The notes beneath the pieces are model-generated. The model was not told the origin of the DNA and did no database searches. It worked only from the letters and a program-made list of their open reading frames with translations. A DNA stretch of 64,000 bases, from NCBI RefSeq assembly GCF_003550065.1, contig NZ_QXDC01000002.1:849306-913305 (forward strand). Reading direction: 5' to 3'. This document shows positions 8,676 through 16,863 of this stretch, in pieces (position 1 is the first letter of the stretch; each line of letters begins with the position of its first letter). A program made the translations under genes and the position numbers. Source of the stretch: Hephaestia caeni (GTDB lineage Bacteria > Pseudomonadota > Alphaproteobacteria > Sphingomonadales > Sphingomonadaceae).

Positions 8676-10521
8676 AGTATTCCTCTATCTTCTTCTGAAT
8701 GTCGGACATCGTTTGAACCTCATCGGGCAGCTTTGCCGCGTCGATGAACTCGGCGTAGACCTCGGTGAAATCCATCTTCGACAGATCGAGGCCCGCGAAC
8801 TCGTGGATCGAGAATCCGCGGCATTGCTCGTTCTTCGGCGCCCCCCAAGGCTTGCCGAGCTGGATGCGGCCCTGTTCCTGCAGAATCCGGGACAGCTTGC
8901 TTTCGAAGCAGCAATAAGTCGTTCGCTTGGTCTTGCAGATGCCGAGAAAACTCGACGAGCAGTAGGTCCCGACCTTGTGGCAGAATCCCATGCGATCCTT
9001 GATGTCGAGCATCTTCTCCTGAGTAGAGCAGGCGAATAGGGTGAGGAACGGCGTAGCGATCGCTGCGATCGCCGCCGGACCGCCGGCAAGCGCGGCCGCA
9101 CCGGCGCCGACGGTGAGCAGGCCAGACACTTTGCCAGCGCAGCAGTTGATCAGGCCGAACACCGGCTTGTGGCAGGTTTCACGATCGCCGCTGAATACGG
9201 TCAGCTCATCCGGGTTGAACTCTTCGCCCGCCTGCCCGATGGCATGAAGCGCTACCAAGGCATCCTTGAGCTCAGTCGACGCCTCGCGTTCGATCGTCTC
9301 GCACTCGCCGTTGAGGCAATAGACATCGTCGCCGCAAATATATTGCTTATCATCGGCGTCGCCGCCTGACCCCGGCACCGGACATCGGTAGATCCGCTCA
9401 CGCACCTCGCAGCCGGGGGAGTCTTCGTCATCGTCGAGGCACTCCTCGCGCAGGAAGGTGCATTGGGCATTCGCCTCAAGTGACGGGCAGTCATTGCCGG
9501 TAGACTTAGTGTGACAAAGATAGCTCCGGTTCCACGCCCAGCATGGTTGCGTGACGGCAACGCCGTCAACGATGCGCGTCACAGGATCGCTCGAGGTGCA
9601 GATTTCCTCCTGCTGGACACACATCGCATCACCGGCGAAGGGCGCGCAGGCTGCCTCGTTACGCGTCGCTGTGACGGTCGAGGCCTCCCCGTCCTTCGAT
9701 AGCCAGTATTCTCCGGTCGCGAGGACGATTCCGGGATGATAATAGCCGGGCGTGATGCCCTGTGCCGGCGCGGTACATTTTAGCTCATATGCCGTGTGGC
9801 CGAGCGACGGACACGATGGTGCCGGAGTGAAGCCGAACGGCCCGAAATTGCTGCAATAGTCGATCGCGCGCGTTTCCTGGCAGATCCCGCTCGCGACCTC
9901 GTCATCGAACGCTGCCCGGGCGGGATAGACACCACCATCCGCAGGCATCGTGCTCATCCGCCCCGCCCAGTATGTGTAGGTTTCACGCTTCTGGACAGTG
10001 ACGTTCAGAGGGATCGTGCAGGAGCGGGCTTGCTCGTTGAGCTGACTGCCGACATTGCAGCTGGCTTCATACCAGCCTTCTGCCAGGTGGCCTGGCGGCA
10101 GCGGAATGCAGCTTCCCTGGCCCCCACTGATCTCCTCGCCATCGAGATAGGCCTCTGGGTCCTCCTCGATCGCACGTCCGCGCGCGATGTCGGCCTTGAT
10201 TTCGGCGGCATCAAACTTTGGGCGAACGCGGTCGCCCTCGATGACAGTTGTATAGCCTTCGTTAGAGGAGGTCTGCGCCGAAGCATCCGAGACCATTTTG
10301 TCGGGATCGTCGAAATAGGACGACTGCGGCAGCGTATTGCCATGGTAGCCCGGCACCTCGAAGGCTTGGCTATCCGTGTCCGGAACCAGAGTGCCATCCT
10401 GACGGAAAGCTTCAGCCATCGCCTTGCCCTCCGCCCGTGCATCGGCCGTCGTCTCCTGAGCCAAGGCAGGACTCAACGTCGCCAGGATGGCCACCGCCAG
10501 TATGGCGAGGCTCGGCCTCAC
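8647..10521 (-). CDS. traN: F-type mating-pair stabilisation protein TraN
   Basis: 624 aa outer-membrane protein that contacts the recipient surface to stabilise mating pairs. A signal peptide (residues 1-21, ending SPALAQ) is followed by a long cysteine-rich region with more than 20 Cys residues, typical of TraN; examples are CIPLPPGHL and CNFGPFGF. F TraN is 602 aa, so it is full length. The GTG start at 10521 overlaps the trbC stop (GTGA). The many disulfides fit the DsbC-like gene in the same operon. Recipient specificity cannot be read from the sequence alone. Confidence 0.94.
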   Translation of the reverse strand: MRPSLAILAVAILATLSPALAQETTADARAEGKAMAEAFRQDGTLVPDTDSQAFEVPGYHGNTLPQSSYFDDPDKMVSDASAQTSSNEGYTTVIEGDRVRPKFDAAEIKADIARGRAIEEDPEAYLDGEEISGGQGSCIPLPPGHLAEGWYEASCNVGSQLNEQARSCTIPLNVTVQKRETYTYWAGRMSTMPADGGVYPARAAFDDEVASGICQETRAIDYCSNFGPFGFTPAPSCPSLGHTAYELKCTAPAQGITPGYYHPGIVLATGEYWLSKDGEASTVTATRNEAACAPFAGDAMCVQQEEICTSSDPVTRIVDGVAVTQPCWAWNRSYLCHTKSTGNDCPSLEANAQCTFLREECLDDDEDSPGCEVRERIYRCPVPGSGGDADDKQYICGDDVYCLNGECETIEREASTELKDALVALHAIGQAGEEFNPDELTVFSGDRETCHKPVFGLINCCAGKVSGLLTVGAGAAALAGGPAAIAAIATPFLTLFACSTQEKMLDIKDRMGFCHKVGTYCSSSFLGICKTKRTTYCCFESKLSRILQEQGRIQLGKPWGAPKNEQCRGFSIHEFAGLDLSKMDFTEVYAEFIDAAKLPDEVQTMSDIQKKIEEYYARSAPGGG

Positions 10522-11264
10522 GGCAGTGTCTTCCGGAGATTGCCGAGCGCGACGGCCGCCACCTTGGCGCCGGGCCCGCCCCCATCGGCGAACGATGCCA
10601 AGGCATATTCAGCCGTGACATTTCCGGTCAGGCGATCGTTCGGAGGAACGACGCTCTTGCAGCGGAAGCCTTCGCAAAGGTCGAAATCGGAGCCGACCGC
10701 GACGTAGGTCGGCACGGCTTGGACCTCGAACGCGCGAAACAAGCGCGGATCGATCCCGATGCTCGCGTGGTCCGCCCTATCCTCTACAAGGCGCGCGATC
10801 GCGGTCTGGAACGCTTTCATGGAATTGTCCGGAAAGCCGCGGAATACCACGACACCGCCCGCGCGCGAGACGTCGGCGATCATCCGTTTCAGGGACTCCT
10901 CGGGCATCGACAGGCTAGCGAACGCGATGAACTGCGGTGCCTGCCCGCGCGGTGCGTTGAGATTGCCGACGGCGCCGGCAACCAGTTCGTCGAAATCGAC
11001 GACGCCCTTGGGACCCGCTGGCAGATCGGCGGCCGAAAGCCGCTTCAGGTTCTCGTGGCCCCCATCGGCCGCCGACGACGCCTCTTCCCGCAGCGCGTCG
11101 CCACGATCCTTTACGTGCGCGACGAAGGTCTCGGCATCAGCAGCCATGGCGGCCGCCCGGGCCTTGATCGCCTGGATGTCGAGTTCGTCCGTCGTCTGCG
11201 CCAGCAGCGCCGCGCCGCCGGCGAGCCCTGCCAGAACGATCGATGCGATGAGAATGACACGCAT
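10518..11264 (-). CDS. trbC: F-type pilus assembly protein TrbC
   Basis: 248 aa periplasmic protein that works with TraW in pilus assembly. Signal peptide residues 1-22 (ending ALLAQ), helical region to ~100, then a TrbC_Ftype thioredoxin-like fold: FIAFASLSMPEESLKRM, VVVFRGFPDNSMKAF and AVPTYVAVGSDFDLCEG. The ATG at 11264 is preceded by GGGAGGG (11269-11275), which lies directly after the group II intron, so the intron has kept the ribosome site of trbC. The upstream exon frame continues into this gene without a stop (see intron). Confidence 0.93.
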   Translation of the reverse strand: MRVILIASIVLAGLAGGAALLAQTTDELDIQAIKARAAAMAADAETFVAHVKDRGDALREEASSAADGGHENLKRLSAADLPAGPKGVVDFDELVAGAVGNLNAPRGQAPQFIAFASLSMPEESLKRMIADVSRAGGVVVFRGFPDNSMKAFQTAIARLVEDRADHASIGIDPRLFRAFEVQAVPTYVAVGSDFDLCEGFRCKSVVPPNDRLTGNVTAEYALASFADGGGPGAKVAAVALGNLRKTLP

Positions 11265-11274
11265 CGTTCCCTCC

Positions 11275-12897
11275 CTAAAGTAGAGTCAGACGTGGGCGCG
11301 GTGCGGTGTCTCCACCGCCCGTCTCCCACGCCTGCTCCCCGAACCGGACTTGCACCTTTCGTTGTGCATCCGGCTCTCCAGAAGTCTTGGCGAACTCGGG
11401 TTTTCTCATCCATTTCAGATCGAACCGTCGGACGGGCACGTAGCTCATCAAGAATTGCTCCGTGCCGCCTTCCGCCCAGACCTTGGTGCCCGGATGGGCG
11501 ACACTCGGCCTACGCGATGATGCGATCTTCCTTCCGGGTACACCCGCATGCTTGGCCCGCAGCCACAGCCAGAGACGTTGACGCACATGCCAGTCGAGAC
11601 TGGCGAAGATGCGTTTGGACCCTACGCAGTAGCGGTAATATGCGGACCACCCCCGAAGGTATGGATTGAGTTCCTGAAGCATGGCTGTGAGCGAACGCCG
11701 GAGCGTCTGCCGACGAGCCAGTTGATTTATCCGTATCCGGAAACCGTTTATCGGCTCGCGGGGGATTTCGATGCGGGCATGAAGCCCGAACCGCTTGTCC
11801 CACTTGAGCCTCACACGGCATCCCAAGAACCGACAGCCCTCGGTCAGCGCAGTGACGCGCGTCTTCTCGGGCGACAGCGTCAGACCCATGGTTTCGTGCA
11901 GGTAAGTGGCCAGCGCCTGCTTTTCGGCAAGAGCGTCAGCTTCCGTTCCTGACACGAAAATCAGGAAATCATCGGCATAGCGGACAGGGTAGAAGACCGT
12001 TCGACCGGCCCTCCGATCCTTGTCGCGCTTGATGGCCGCCAGCTTGATCCCATCGGATTTCAGCTTTGGGTCTTCTGGGCGGCGTACCCATTGCCGATAC
12101 CGTTCCTCGATCACGCCAAGCGCGATGTTGGCCAGCAACGGCGAAAGTACCCCACCTTGCGGTGTGCCGGTGTCTGTCGGACTGTACGTGACGTCCTCCA
12201 GTACCCCCGCCTTGAGAAACTGTACGATCAACCGGTTCACCTTGCGGTCCGCGACGCCGTGGCGAACGCGGCCCATCAGAGGGTGATGACCGATGTTGTC
12301 GAAGCAGGCCTCAATGTCACCTTCGATGACCCATTGGTACGGCGCATCATGTCGGTAGCCATCGGCCGCAGGTTTGCCCCGCGACTGGATGGTCACACGG
12401 ATATGTTCGAGGCAGGCCTGACTACCCCGCCCGGGCCGAAACCCGTATGAGACAGGCCAGAACCGGGCCTCGAAGATCGGCTCCAGTACTTGTTTGACCG
12501 CGCACTGCACCACGCGATCCTTGACCGTAGGGATACCGAGGGGTCGGAACTTCCCCGGTTTGCCGGGCTTGGGGATCCACTTCCTTCGTGCAGGAGACGG
12601 ACGATAATCGCCCGACCGGAGCTCCTCTCGGAGCTCGTGAAGGAAAAGGCCGATCCCTTTGCCGGTTGCAATTTTCTCTACGGTCGCCCCGTCGACTCCC
12701 GGCGTCCGTTTGCCGCGATTACCGGCAATCGTCTTCCAAGCCATGTACAGATTGCGGGGATCGGTTACCCAATTCCACAAATCACGATATGGTGTCTCGA
12801 GGTTTTCCCGACTCCACTGGTATAGCTTTCGCTGAACGCTGAGGAGCCAAACCTGAGGGGCTTGATTATCAGAGTCCACTGATAGTTCCTCCGTCAT
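11275..12897 (-). CDS. ltrA: Group II intron reverse transcriptase/maturase
   Basis: 540 aa intron-encoded protein that aids splicing and copies the intron RNA during retrohoming. Reverse transcriptase blocks are clear: GVDGATVEK at 67-75, FRPLGIPTVKDRVVQ at 117-131, YGFRPGRGSQ at 151-160, TPQGGVLSPLLANI at 245-258 and the catalytic YADD at 307-310. A maturase (X) domain follows with NPYLRGWSAYYRY. There is no HNH endonuclease zinc motif, so target cleavage would need another nick. The ATG at 12897 (MTEELSVDSD) is chosen; a longer frame to 12978 encodes low-complexity Arg-rich residues over domain IV RNA. The ORF runs through domains V and VI, and its stop (11275-11277) uses bases of the 3' exon. 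Confidence 0.95.
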   Translation of the reverse strand: MTEELSVDSDNQAPQVWLLSVQRKLYQWSRENLETPYRDLWNWVTDPRNLYMAWKTIAGNRGKRTPGVDGATVEKIATGKGIGLFLHELREELRSGDYRPSPARRKWIPKPGKPGKFRPLGIPTVKDRVVQCAVKQVLEPIFEARFWPVSYGFRPGRGSQACLEHIRVTIQSRGKPAADGYRHDAPYQWVIEGDIEACFDNIGHHPLMGRVRHGVADRKVNRLIVQFLKAGVLEDVTYSPTDTGTPQGGVLSPLLANIALGVIEERYRQWVRRPEDPKLKSDGIKLAAIKRDKDRRAGRTVFYPVRYADDFLIFVSGTEADALAEKQALATYLHETMGLTLSPEKTRVTALTEGCRFLGCRVRLKWDKRFGLHARIEIPREPINGFRIRINQLARRQTLRRSLTAMLQELNPYLRGWSAYYRYCVGSKRIFASLDWHVRQRLWLWLRAKHAGVPGRKIASSRRPSVAHPGTKVWAEGGTEQFLMSYVPVRRFDLKWMRKPEFAKTSGEPDAQRKVQVRFGEQAWETGGGDTAPRPRLTLL

Positions 12898-13507
12898 GAA
12901 AGCACACCGACTTCCTGCCCGCCTTCGCCATGTGGACGGCTTTCCCGCCCTCGGACTACTACGCAGGCTCCGCCCCACCAGCGCCCATCCCCGGTCTCCG
13001 CGGATAGCCTGCTCCGAAGCAGGCGGACGATGATGGTTCCCGTGTTCCGACGATCGACCTTGGACCCGTAGGTGCGACGCTTAACCCCTTGCGGCTCAGG
13101 CATGCGGACAAGAAAGGACGATCCGCACACGAATACTCTGCGAGAATTCACCAGAAGGCAGCATGCCAAACCAACCGGTTCGCACCGCGATCTCCCCACC
13201 CCGTCAGGTGATCGGGAGTTCAACTGTAAATAAAGAGGCTTCAGACACGTCATTCGCTTTTATCTCACCATAGGCCCTGTGGTAGCCCGACCTGCGGCTG
13301 ACGGGCCGCATCCGGTACAGTTAAGGTCTCCTGCTTTGAGGCCGTCCGCCGGAACGCGGAAAACCTTGGAGACCCCCTTCCGACCCGGCTCCTTCCGCCG
13401 AGTGGGGTGGCATCGCAGCCACCGGTCAATCGTCAGCAAGACGATCGAAAGGATATGATGTTGTTTTACATACATATTTCCTTTCTGCGCCGTCACGGCG
13501 CTCGCAC
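11280..13507 (-). mobile_element. Group II intron inserted in the last codons of traU
   Basis: Self-splicing retroelement of about 2228 nt. The 5' end is placed at 13507, where the minus strand reads GTGCG followed by a GC hairpin. Domain I features follow: GTGTCTGAAGCCTC near 13245, very similar to the stretch near EBS in the Lactococcus LtrB intron, and GTAGTAGTCCGAGGGCGG with ACATGGCGAAGG near 12950. The maturase ORF occupies domain IV. Domain V is at 11341-11376. Domain VI follows, with a bulged A 7 nt before the predicted end CTCTAC at 11280. So the intron lies between traU codon TGC (13508-13510) and TTTAGGGAGGG before trbC. The 5' boundary is more secure than the 3' one, which could differ by one or two nt. 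Confidence 0.85.
11341..11376 (-). ncRNA. Group II intron domain V (catalytic hairpin)
   Basis: 36-nt hairpin: minus-strand GAGCCGGA pairs with TCCGGTTC, then TGCAC pairs with GTGCA across a two-base AG bulge, capped by a loop containing GAAA. The AGC catalytic triad follows the first G. It lies within the 3' part of the maturase reading frame (codons about 507-519), so the same bases serve as protein code and ribozyme core. Confidence 0.9.
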
Positions 13508-14512
13508 GCAGCAATTGCGTTTGCGCCAGACGAGATAGCCCATGTCCTCGCCCGCGGCGGGGTAGGCTCTTCCGGCATCTGGCGGCATGGTCGACGCCCC
13601 GATCGGTGAACAGGCATAGCGTCCCGAGACCGTCGTAGTCGGGTTGGTCATCTGGAAGCGATATTGCTGCTTCCGCATGATCGGCATGAGATATTTCTTG
13701 CACAGGCCCTGCGAACCCATCGTGCCCCAGGCAAGACCCATCCGGTGCATCTTGTATGCGAAGCGGGATAGCGCGAGCCGCGACGACTGTACGTGGCCGA
13801 TATGTGAGGGGATGTTGCCGTTGAGCGGGTACATCGTGCCCTGGCAGCCCGCGCACCAGAAGAGGGGGTCGAGCGGCAGCCCGACGGTCCCGGCGACACA
13901 ATCTCCTGCACAGGCGGCGACCGCAAGCGGATTGGCGAATACGACCGCCTCGGGATTGATAAGCGCGGTCAGCGTATCGTCCTGCCAAAGCGGATCGATC
14001 TCAGTCATGTAGGCGATGTCGAAGGAGGCCTGCTCGAAGCACAGAAAGTCGGTCAGGATTTCCATCCAGTACAGGAGCGGATATACATACCAATGAACAT
14101 GCCATTTGGCGGTGTTTTGGCTCTTGCCACCGACCTGGCTCGGTCCTGCGAGCATTCCCTGACCAATGTCGAATCCGGGCGCGATTTTCTTGCCGCCCAG
14201 ATTGACGAAACACCATGGCTTCATCGTCACATCCGCGAGGCGGACCGGCTCCCAAAAACCGACCGAAATGCCGATGCGCGGCAGCGGATCGGCGCAGGCG
14301 CAGATCGGCGAGGCCGGATTGTTCGTGTCCGGCCGCCCGCTTGGCCAGATCTTGAGCCCGCCGACCGACAGCGGGAACAGGCACGACCAGCAGACGTCGG
14401 TAATGGGATTGACGAACTTGCCCGAGCATCCGACCGCTTCCGCACGACCTGGCAGAAGCATCAGCGAACCGAACAGAGCGAGGACAGCGGTAAGGAGGCG
14501 GAGCGGTTTCAC
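13493..14512 (-). CDS. traU: F-type pilus assembly protein TraU, 3' end altered by group II intron
   Basis: 339 aa as read in unspliced DNA; F TraU is 330. It is a periplasmic protein for DNA transfer and pilus assembly. The GTG start at 14512 overlaps the stop of the 92-aa ORF (GTGA); signal peptide residues 1-27, ending GRAEA. Typical TraU cysteine-rich pieces are present (DVCWSCLFPLSVGG, PICACADPLPRIG, FWCAGCQGTMYP). The C-terminus reads GYLVWRKRNCC followed by V-R-A-P-stop, and these four codons are the first bases of the intron. After precise splicing the frame would continue F-R-E-G-T straight into the trbC ATG. The native C-terminus is therefore uncertain. Confidence 0.92.
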   Translation of the reverse strand: MKPLRLLTAVLALFGSLMLLPGRAEAVGCSGKFVNPITDVCWSCLFPLSVGGLKIWPSGRPDTNNPASPICACADPLPRIGISVGFWEPVRLADVTMKPWCFVNLGGKKIAPGFDIGQGMLAGPSQVGGKSQNTAKWHVHWYVYPLLYWMEILTDFLCFEQASFDIAYMTEIDPLWQDDTLTALINPEAVVFANPLAVAACAGDCVAGTVGLPLDPLFWCAGCQGTMYPLNGNIPSHIGHVQSSRLALSRFAYKMHRMGLAWGTMGSQGLCKKYLMPIMRKQQYRFQMTNPTTTVSGRYACSPIGASTMPPDAGRAYPAAGEDMGYLVWRKRNCCVRAP

Positions 14513-14787
14513 GGTTCGCCCTCCCGGCCACGTCCGGCGAGCCACGCGTCATCGGCAGCGTTCTTCGCCCGAAAATAGCGGAAGCCCGAGACAAGCACGG
14601 CAAACAGCAATGCCGCGCACAGGACGCCAGCGCTCGGACCAGCGAGGGCGCGAAGCGGACGGAGGCACAGGATCGAAATCGCAAGGGAAACGCAAAGCAG
14701 TTGCCAGAGATGGCGACTGCGGCGCAGCATCCTTGTCTCGGGCGCTGCCATTGGCGTGCGGAGCATGTCCAGCCAAAGGGGCATCAT
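14509..14787 (-). CDS. Small membrane protein between traW and traU (92 aa)
   Basis: Not recognised. Two hydrophobic helices (about residues 28-48 and 50-67) and a polar, Gly/Glu-rich tail after FRYFRAKNAADDAWL. Coupled on both sides: its ATG overlaps the traW stop (ATGA at 14784-14787) and its stop overlaps the traU GTG. In F plasmid traW is followed directly by traU, so this is an extra gene of this lineage. Tight coupling argues that it is real; a role in pilus assembly is inference. Confidence 0.6.
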   Translation of the reverse strand: MMPLWLDMLRTPMAAPETRMLRRSRHLWQLLCVSLAISILCLRPLRALAGPSAGVLCAALLFAVLVSGFRYFRAKNAADDAWLAGRGREGEP

Positions 14788-15431
14788 CTTGCCTCCGCGC
14801 GGGGCAGCACATGCTCGCTCACCCGCATTACCTTGCCCGCCTGGCTCACGACCGCCGGCGTATGGCGAATCCCAAACCTCTCCGTCAGCACGCCGTTCTG
14901 GTCGAAATAGAAGCGGCGCTTGCGGTTGGTCATTTCATCGATCGGAGAACCCGCAACGAGGATGATCTTGGCATCCATCGCTTTCCAGCGCCCGGTCGCC
15001 CATGCCATCTGTCTGGCATCGTCGCCATCGACGAAGACGAGCGCCTGGCGCACTGTCACGAAATCGAGAGGGTTCACGCGCTGCCCGGCGGCCGCGATAA
15101 GGTTGCCCTTCTGGTCACGGATGTCCCGCTCGACCACCATCGCCGGATCGAACTGCCAGCTTCGCTCGCGCGTCGCCGGCGTTATCCCGAAGACTGGCTT
15201 TGGCCGCCGCACGGACTGCTCGACGCGGCGCGCGAACTGCTGGTTGAGGGCGTCGATCTGGCCCGATGACTGAAGCTTGGCGAGGCGGGCTTCGATCGTC
15301 GCCAGCAGGTCAGGCTCGATCACGGGAAATGCTTGCGCCTGCGTTCCGTAGTCGCGCGCATGGGTGGACGCTGTGGCACCGAGCGCCACAAGCAGACTCG
15401 ACGCGAGAATGCGGGCAGCGGGGAACTTCAC
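14784..15431 (-). CDS. traW: F-type pilus assembly protein TraW
   Basis: 215 aa periplasmic protein that interacts with TrbC in F-pilus assembly. GTG 15431 is chosen because it overlaps the stop of the S26 peptidase gene (GTGA) and gives a normal signal peptide (VKFPAARILASSLLVALG, cleavage after THA). The mature region contains VIEPDLLATIEARL, RVNPLDFVTVRQALVFVDGD and FDQNGVLTERFGIRHTPAVV, matching the TraW family in order and length (F TraW 210 aa). Confidence 0.93.
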   Translation of the reverse strand: MKFPAARILASSLLVALGATASTHARDYGTQAQAFPVIEPDLLATIEARLAKLQSSGQIDALNQQFARRVEQSVRRPKPVFGITPATRERSWQFDPAMVVERDIRDQKGNLIAAAGQRVNPLDFVTVRQALVFVDGDDARQMAWATGRWKAMDAKIILVAGSPIDEMTNRKRRFYFDQNGVLTERFGIRHTPAVVSQAGKVMRVSEHVLPRAEAR

Positions 15432-15949
15432 AGCACTGCCTCGCCGGTGCCGAGAATCTGGGGGCGGCATACGAAACCGATCGCTGCATAGCGACTGTCG
15501 AAGCCGTCAGGATGCGGCGTCGCAACGAAATAACACCCCTCAGGGATGCGTCCCACCGGGCCGGGGACGAGCTTCTCGCCGCGACGCGTCACCTTCTTCA
15601 TCCTGGCAACGACGTGACCGCCGACCAATACGTCGGCGCCGCGATGCTCGACAATATCGCCGGGCATCCCCTGGACGATCTTGCCAAATGTCCCCGGCTT
15701 CTCGCCGAAATGTGTCCGCACCAGATCAGATGGCGGCGGCACAAAGAACAGATAGTCGCCGCGGGCGGGCGCCTTGTTGCGGTTGACGGCGAATGCCCAG
15801 TTGGGAAGCGATTCCGAGGCATTGATGAGCAGCGCATGCTCTTCGCGCCAGGCGGCAAGCGCGGAGACGCCTATCCCGCCGATCAGGATCAGACCAGCCA
15901 GCAGCCAGCGGCGGCGGCGCCAGGCAGGGGGTTCACCGGACGGTTGCAT
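15428..15949 (-). CDS. S26 signal peptidase, TraF-type (probable pilin-processing/cyclising peptidase)
   Basis: 173 aa inner-membrane serine peptidase. One membrane helix at about 15-33; catalytic Ser47 in NASESLP and Lys90 in GKIVQGMPGD, the S26 Ser/Lys dyad. It is of the type that in P-type plasmids (RP4 TraF) processes and cyclises pilin, but here it is embedded in an F-type operon between trbI and traW. ATG 15949 (MQPSGEPPAW) is preferred; upstream frame extension reads as shadow of trbI. It overlaps trbI by 17 bases. It may mature the TraA pilin or another tra product; that is inference. Confidence 0.85.
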   Translation of the reverse strand: MQPSGEPPAWRRRRWLLAGLILIGGIGVSALAAWREEHALLINASESLPNWAFAVNRNKAPARGDYLFFVPPPSDLVRTHFGEKPGTFGKIVQGMPGDIVEHRGADVLVGGHVVARMKKVTRRGEKLVPGPVGRIPEGCYFVATPHPDGFDSRYAAIGFVCRPQILGTGEAVL

Positions 15950-16517
15950 CGGTCGGACTCGCAAAGGGCGATGGAACAGGGATCGCGGTTGCTGGCGTTT
16001 GCGCAGGTCCCGGCCCAACGGGACGGCCCGCAGCGGCCTGCCTCGCCTCAAGCTCGGTTGGCCCTTGTGGAAGTTGAGCGGGCCGAGGGATAGCGATCCC
16101 GCTGGTATAGACGGCGCGCCGCACCTCGTCGGTGACGTCGGGAACATTGCGCGTCAGTACGGCTTCCGCGACGAGCACCGTCTCGCCCCGTTCGGCGCGC
16201 TTTGCCATTTGATCGTCGAGCGATGCCATGAACGCCCGCATCTCGCGCTCGACCTGTTCGGGCGGTGAGGCGCTGCGGGCCTGCGCCTGCACATATTCTC
16301 CGACAAGTCCGGAGAGACGCACCGCGACGATGCGTTCCTGCGATGGAGTCAGGAGCGTTCGCGTGACCCACATACCCCAAGCGACGATGGCCAGGAGGGC
16401 GGCAATCCCCGCCAGTTGCCAAGAGGTCAGGCCTGCGAACCGGAACTTGCGGCGCGGCGCTGCCCGGTGAGAAGGGGCCGGAAGATCGAGTTCGGGTTCG
16501 CGCGAAGCGTCGGTCAT
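15933..16517 (-). CDS. trbI: F-type conjugation protein TrbI
   Basis: 194 aa inner-membrane protein with one N-terminal membrane helix (residues about 34-52, LAGIAALLAIVAWGMWVTRT) and a periplasmic coiled region (VRLSGLVGEYVQAQA; VEREMRAFMASLDDQMAKRAERGE). TrbI_Ftype proteins affect pilus extension and retraction. The C-terminal 50 residues are Pro/Ala/Thr-rich and longer than in F TrbI (128 aa). ATG 16517 overlaps the stop of the 115-aa gene (ATGA); the frame further upstream is out of character and is not used. Confidence 0.85.
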   Translation of the reverse strand: MTDASREPELDLPAPSHRAAPRRKFRFAGLTSWQLAGIAALLAIVAWGMWVTRTLLTPSQERIVAVRLSGLVGEYVQAQARSASPPEQVEREMRAFMASLDDQMAKRAERGETVLVAEAVLTRNVPDVTDEVRRAVYTSGIAIPRPAQLPQGPTELEARQAAAGRPVGPGPAQTPATAIPVPSPFASPTDATVR

Positions 16518-16861
16518 GACGCATCTCCTGGCGGCTCTGTCGGCACCAGCGCGTGCCAGCGAAGTAATCCGACGAACAGGAACAATACCGTTGTGAGTCC
16601 CGCCAACAGCCACTGGAAAGATCCGCGCCGCCCGGCATCCGCTTCGAGGTATCGCACCGCCAGATTGTTCATCTGCAAAAGAAGACCGTCGAAGCTGAGA
16701 TTGCCGAGCAGGGCGAGGAAACAGACGAACAAGCCGAGTACGACGAGCAGGTTGGTCGCCGTCCATCCGATCGTCCGAAGACCGTGATAGGCGATCGCTC
16801 CCCAGTTCAGCACCAAGCGGCGGCGGGGACGATAGAGGGTGATGCGCTCGGGGATGGGCAT
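16514..16861 (-). CDS. Small membrane protein between traC and trbI (115 aa)
   Basis: Function not recognised. Two hydrophobic helices (about residues 34-56, TNLLVVLGLFVCFLALLG, and 82-102, WLLAGLTTVLFLFVGLL) with a short polar loop between. It follows traC by two bases and overlaps trbI. The position corresponds to small accessory genes between traC and traW in F. Coupled position supports expression; a part in pilus assembly is inference. Confidence 0.68.
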   Translation of the reverse strand: MPIPERITLYRPRRRLVLNWGAIAYHGLRTIGWTATNLLVVLGLFVCFLALLGNLSFDGLLLQMNNLAVRYLEADAGRRGSFQWLLAGLTTVLFLFVGLLRWHALVPTEPPGDAS

Positions 16862-16863
16862 GT

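Noticed and set aside
10437..11669. 410-aa open frame on the plus strand
   Set aside because: Lies antisense to trbC and the intron maturase; composition is that of a high-GC shadow frame with no family resemblance.
12898..12978. Upstream extension of the maturase by 27 residues
   Set aside because: Low-complexity Arg/Ser-rich residues over structured intron RNA; MTEELSVDSD at 12897 is the natural start.
13181..13185. Alternative intron 5' end at GTGCG on the minus strand (13185)
   Set aside because: It would leave the domain I segments upstream (such as GTGTCTGAAGCCTC near 13245) outside the intron; the GTGCG at 13507 gives the right distance.
13260..13988. 242-aa minus-strand frame over the traU-intron junction
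   Set aside because: Runs out of frame through traU and into intron domain I RNA; no protein family features.
14166..15269. 367-aa open frame on the plus strand
   Set aside because: Antisense to traU, the 92-aa gene and traW, all of which are recognised; no domain.
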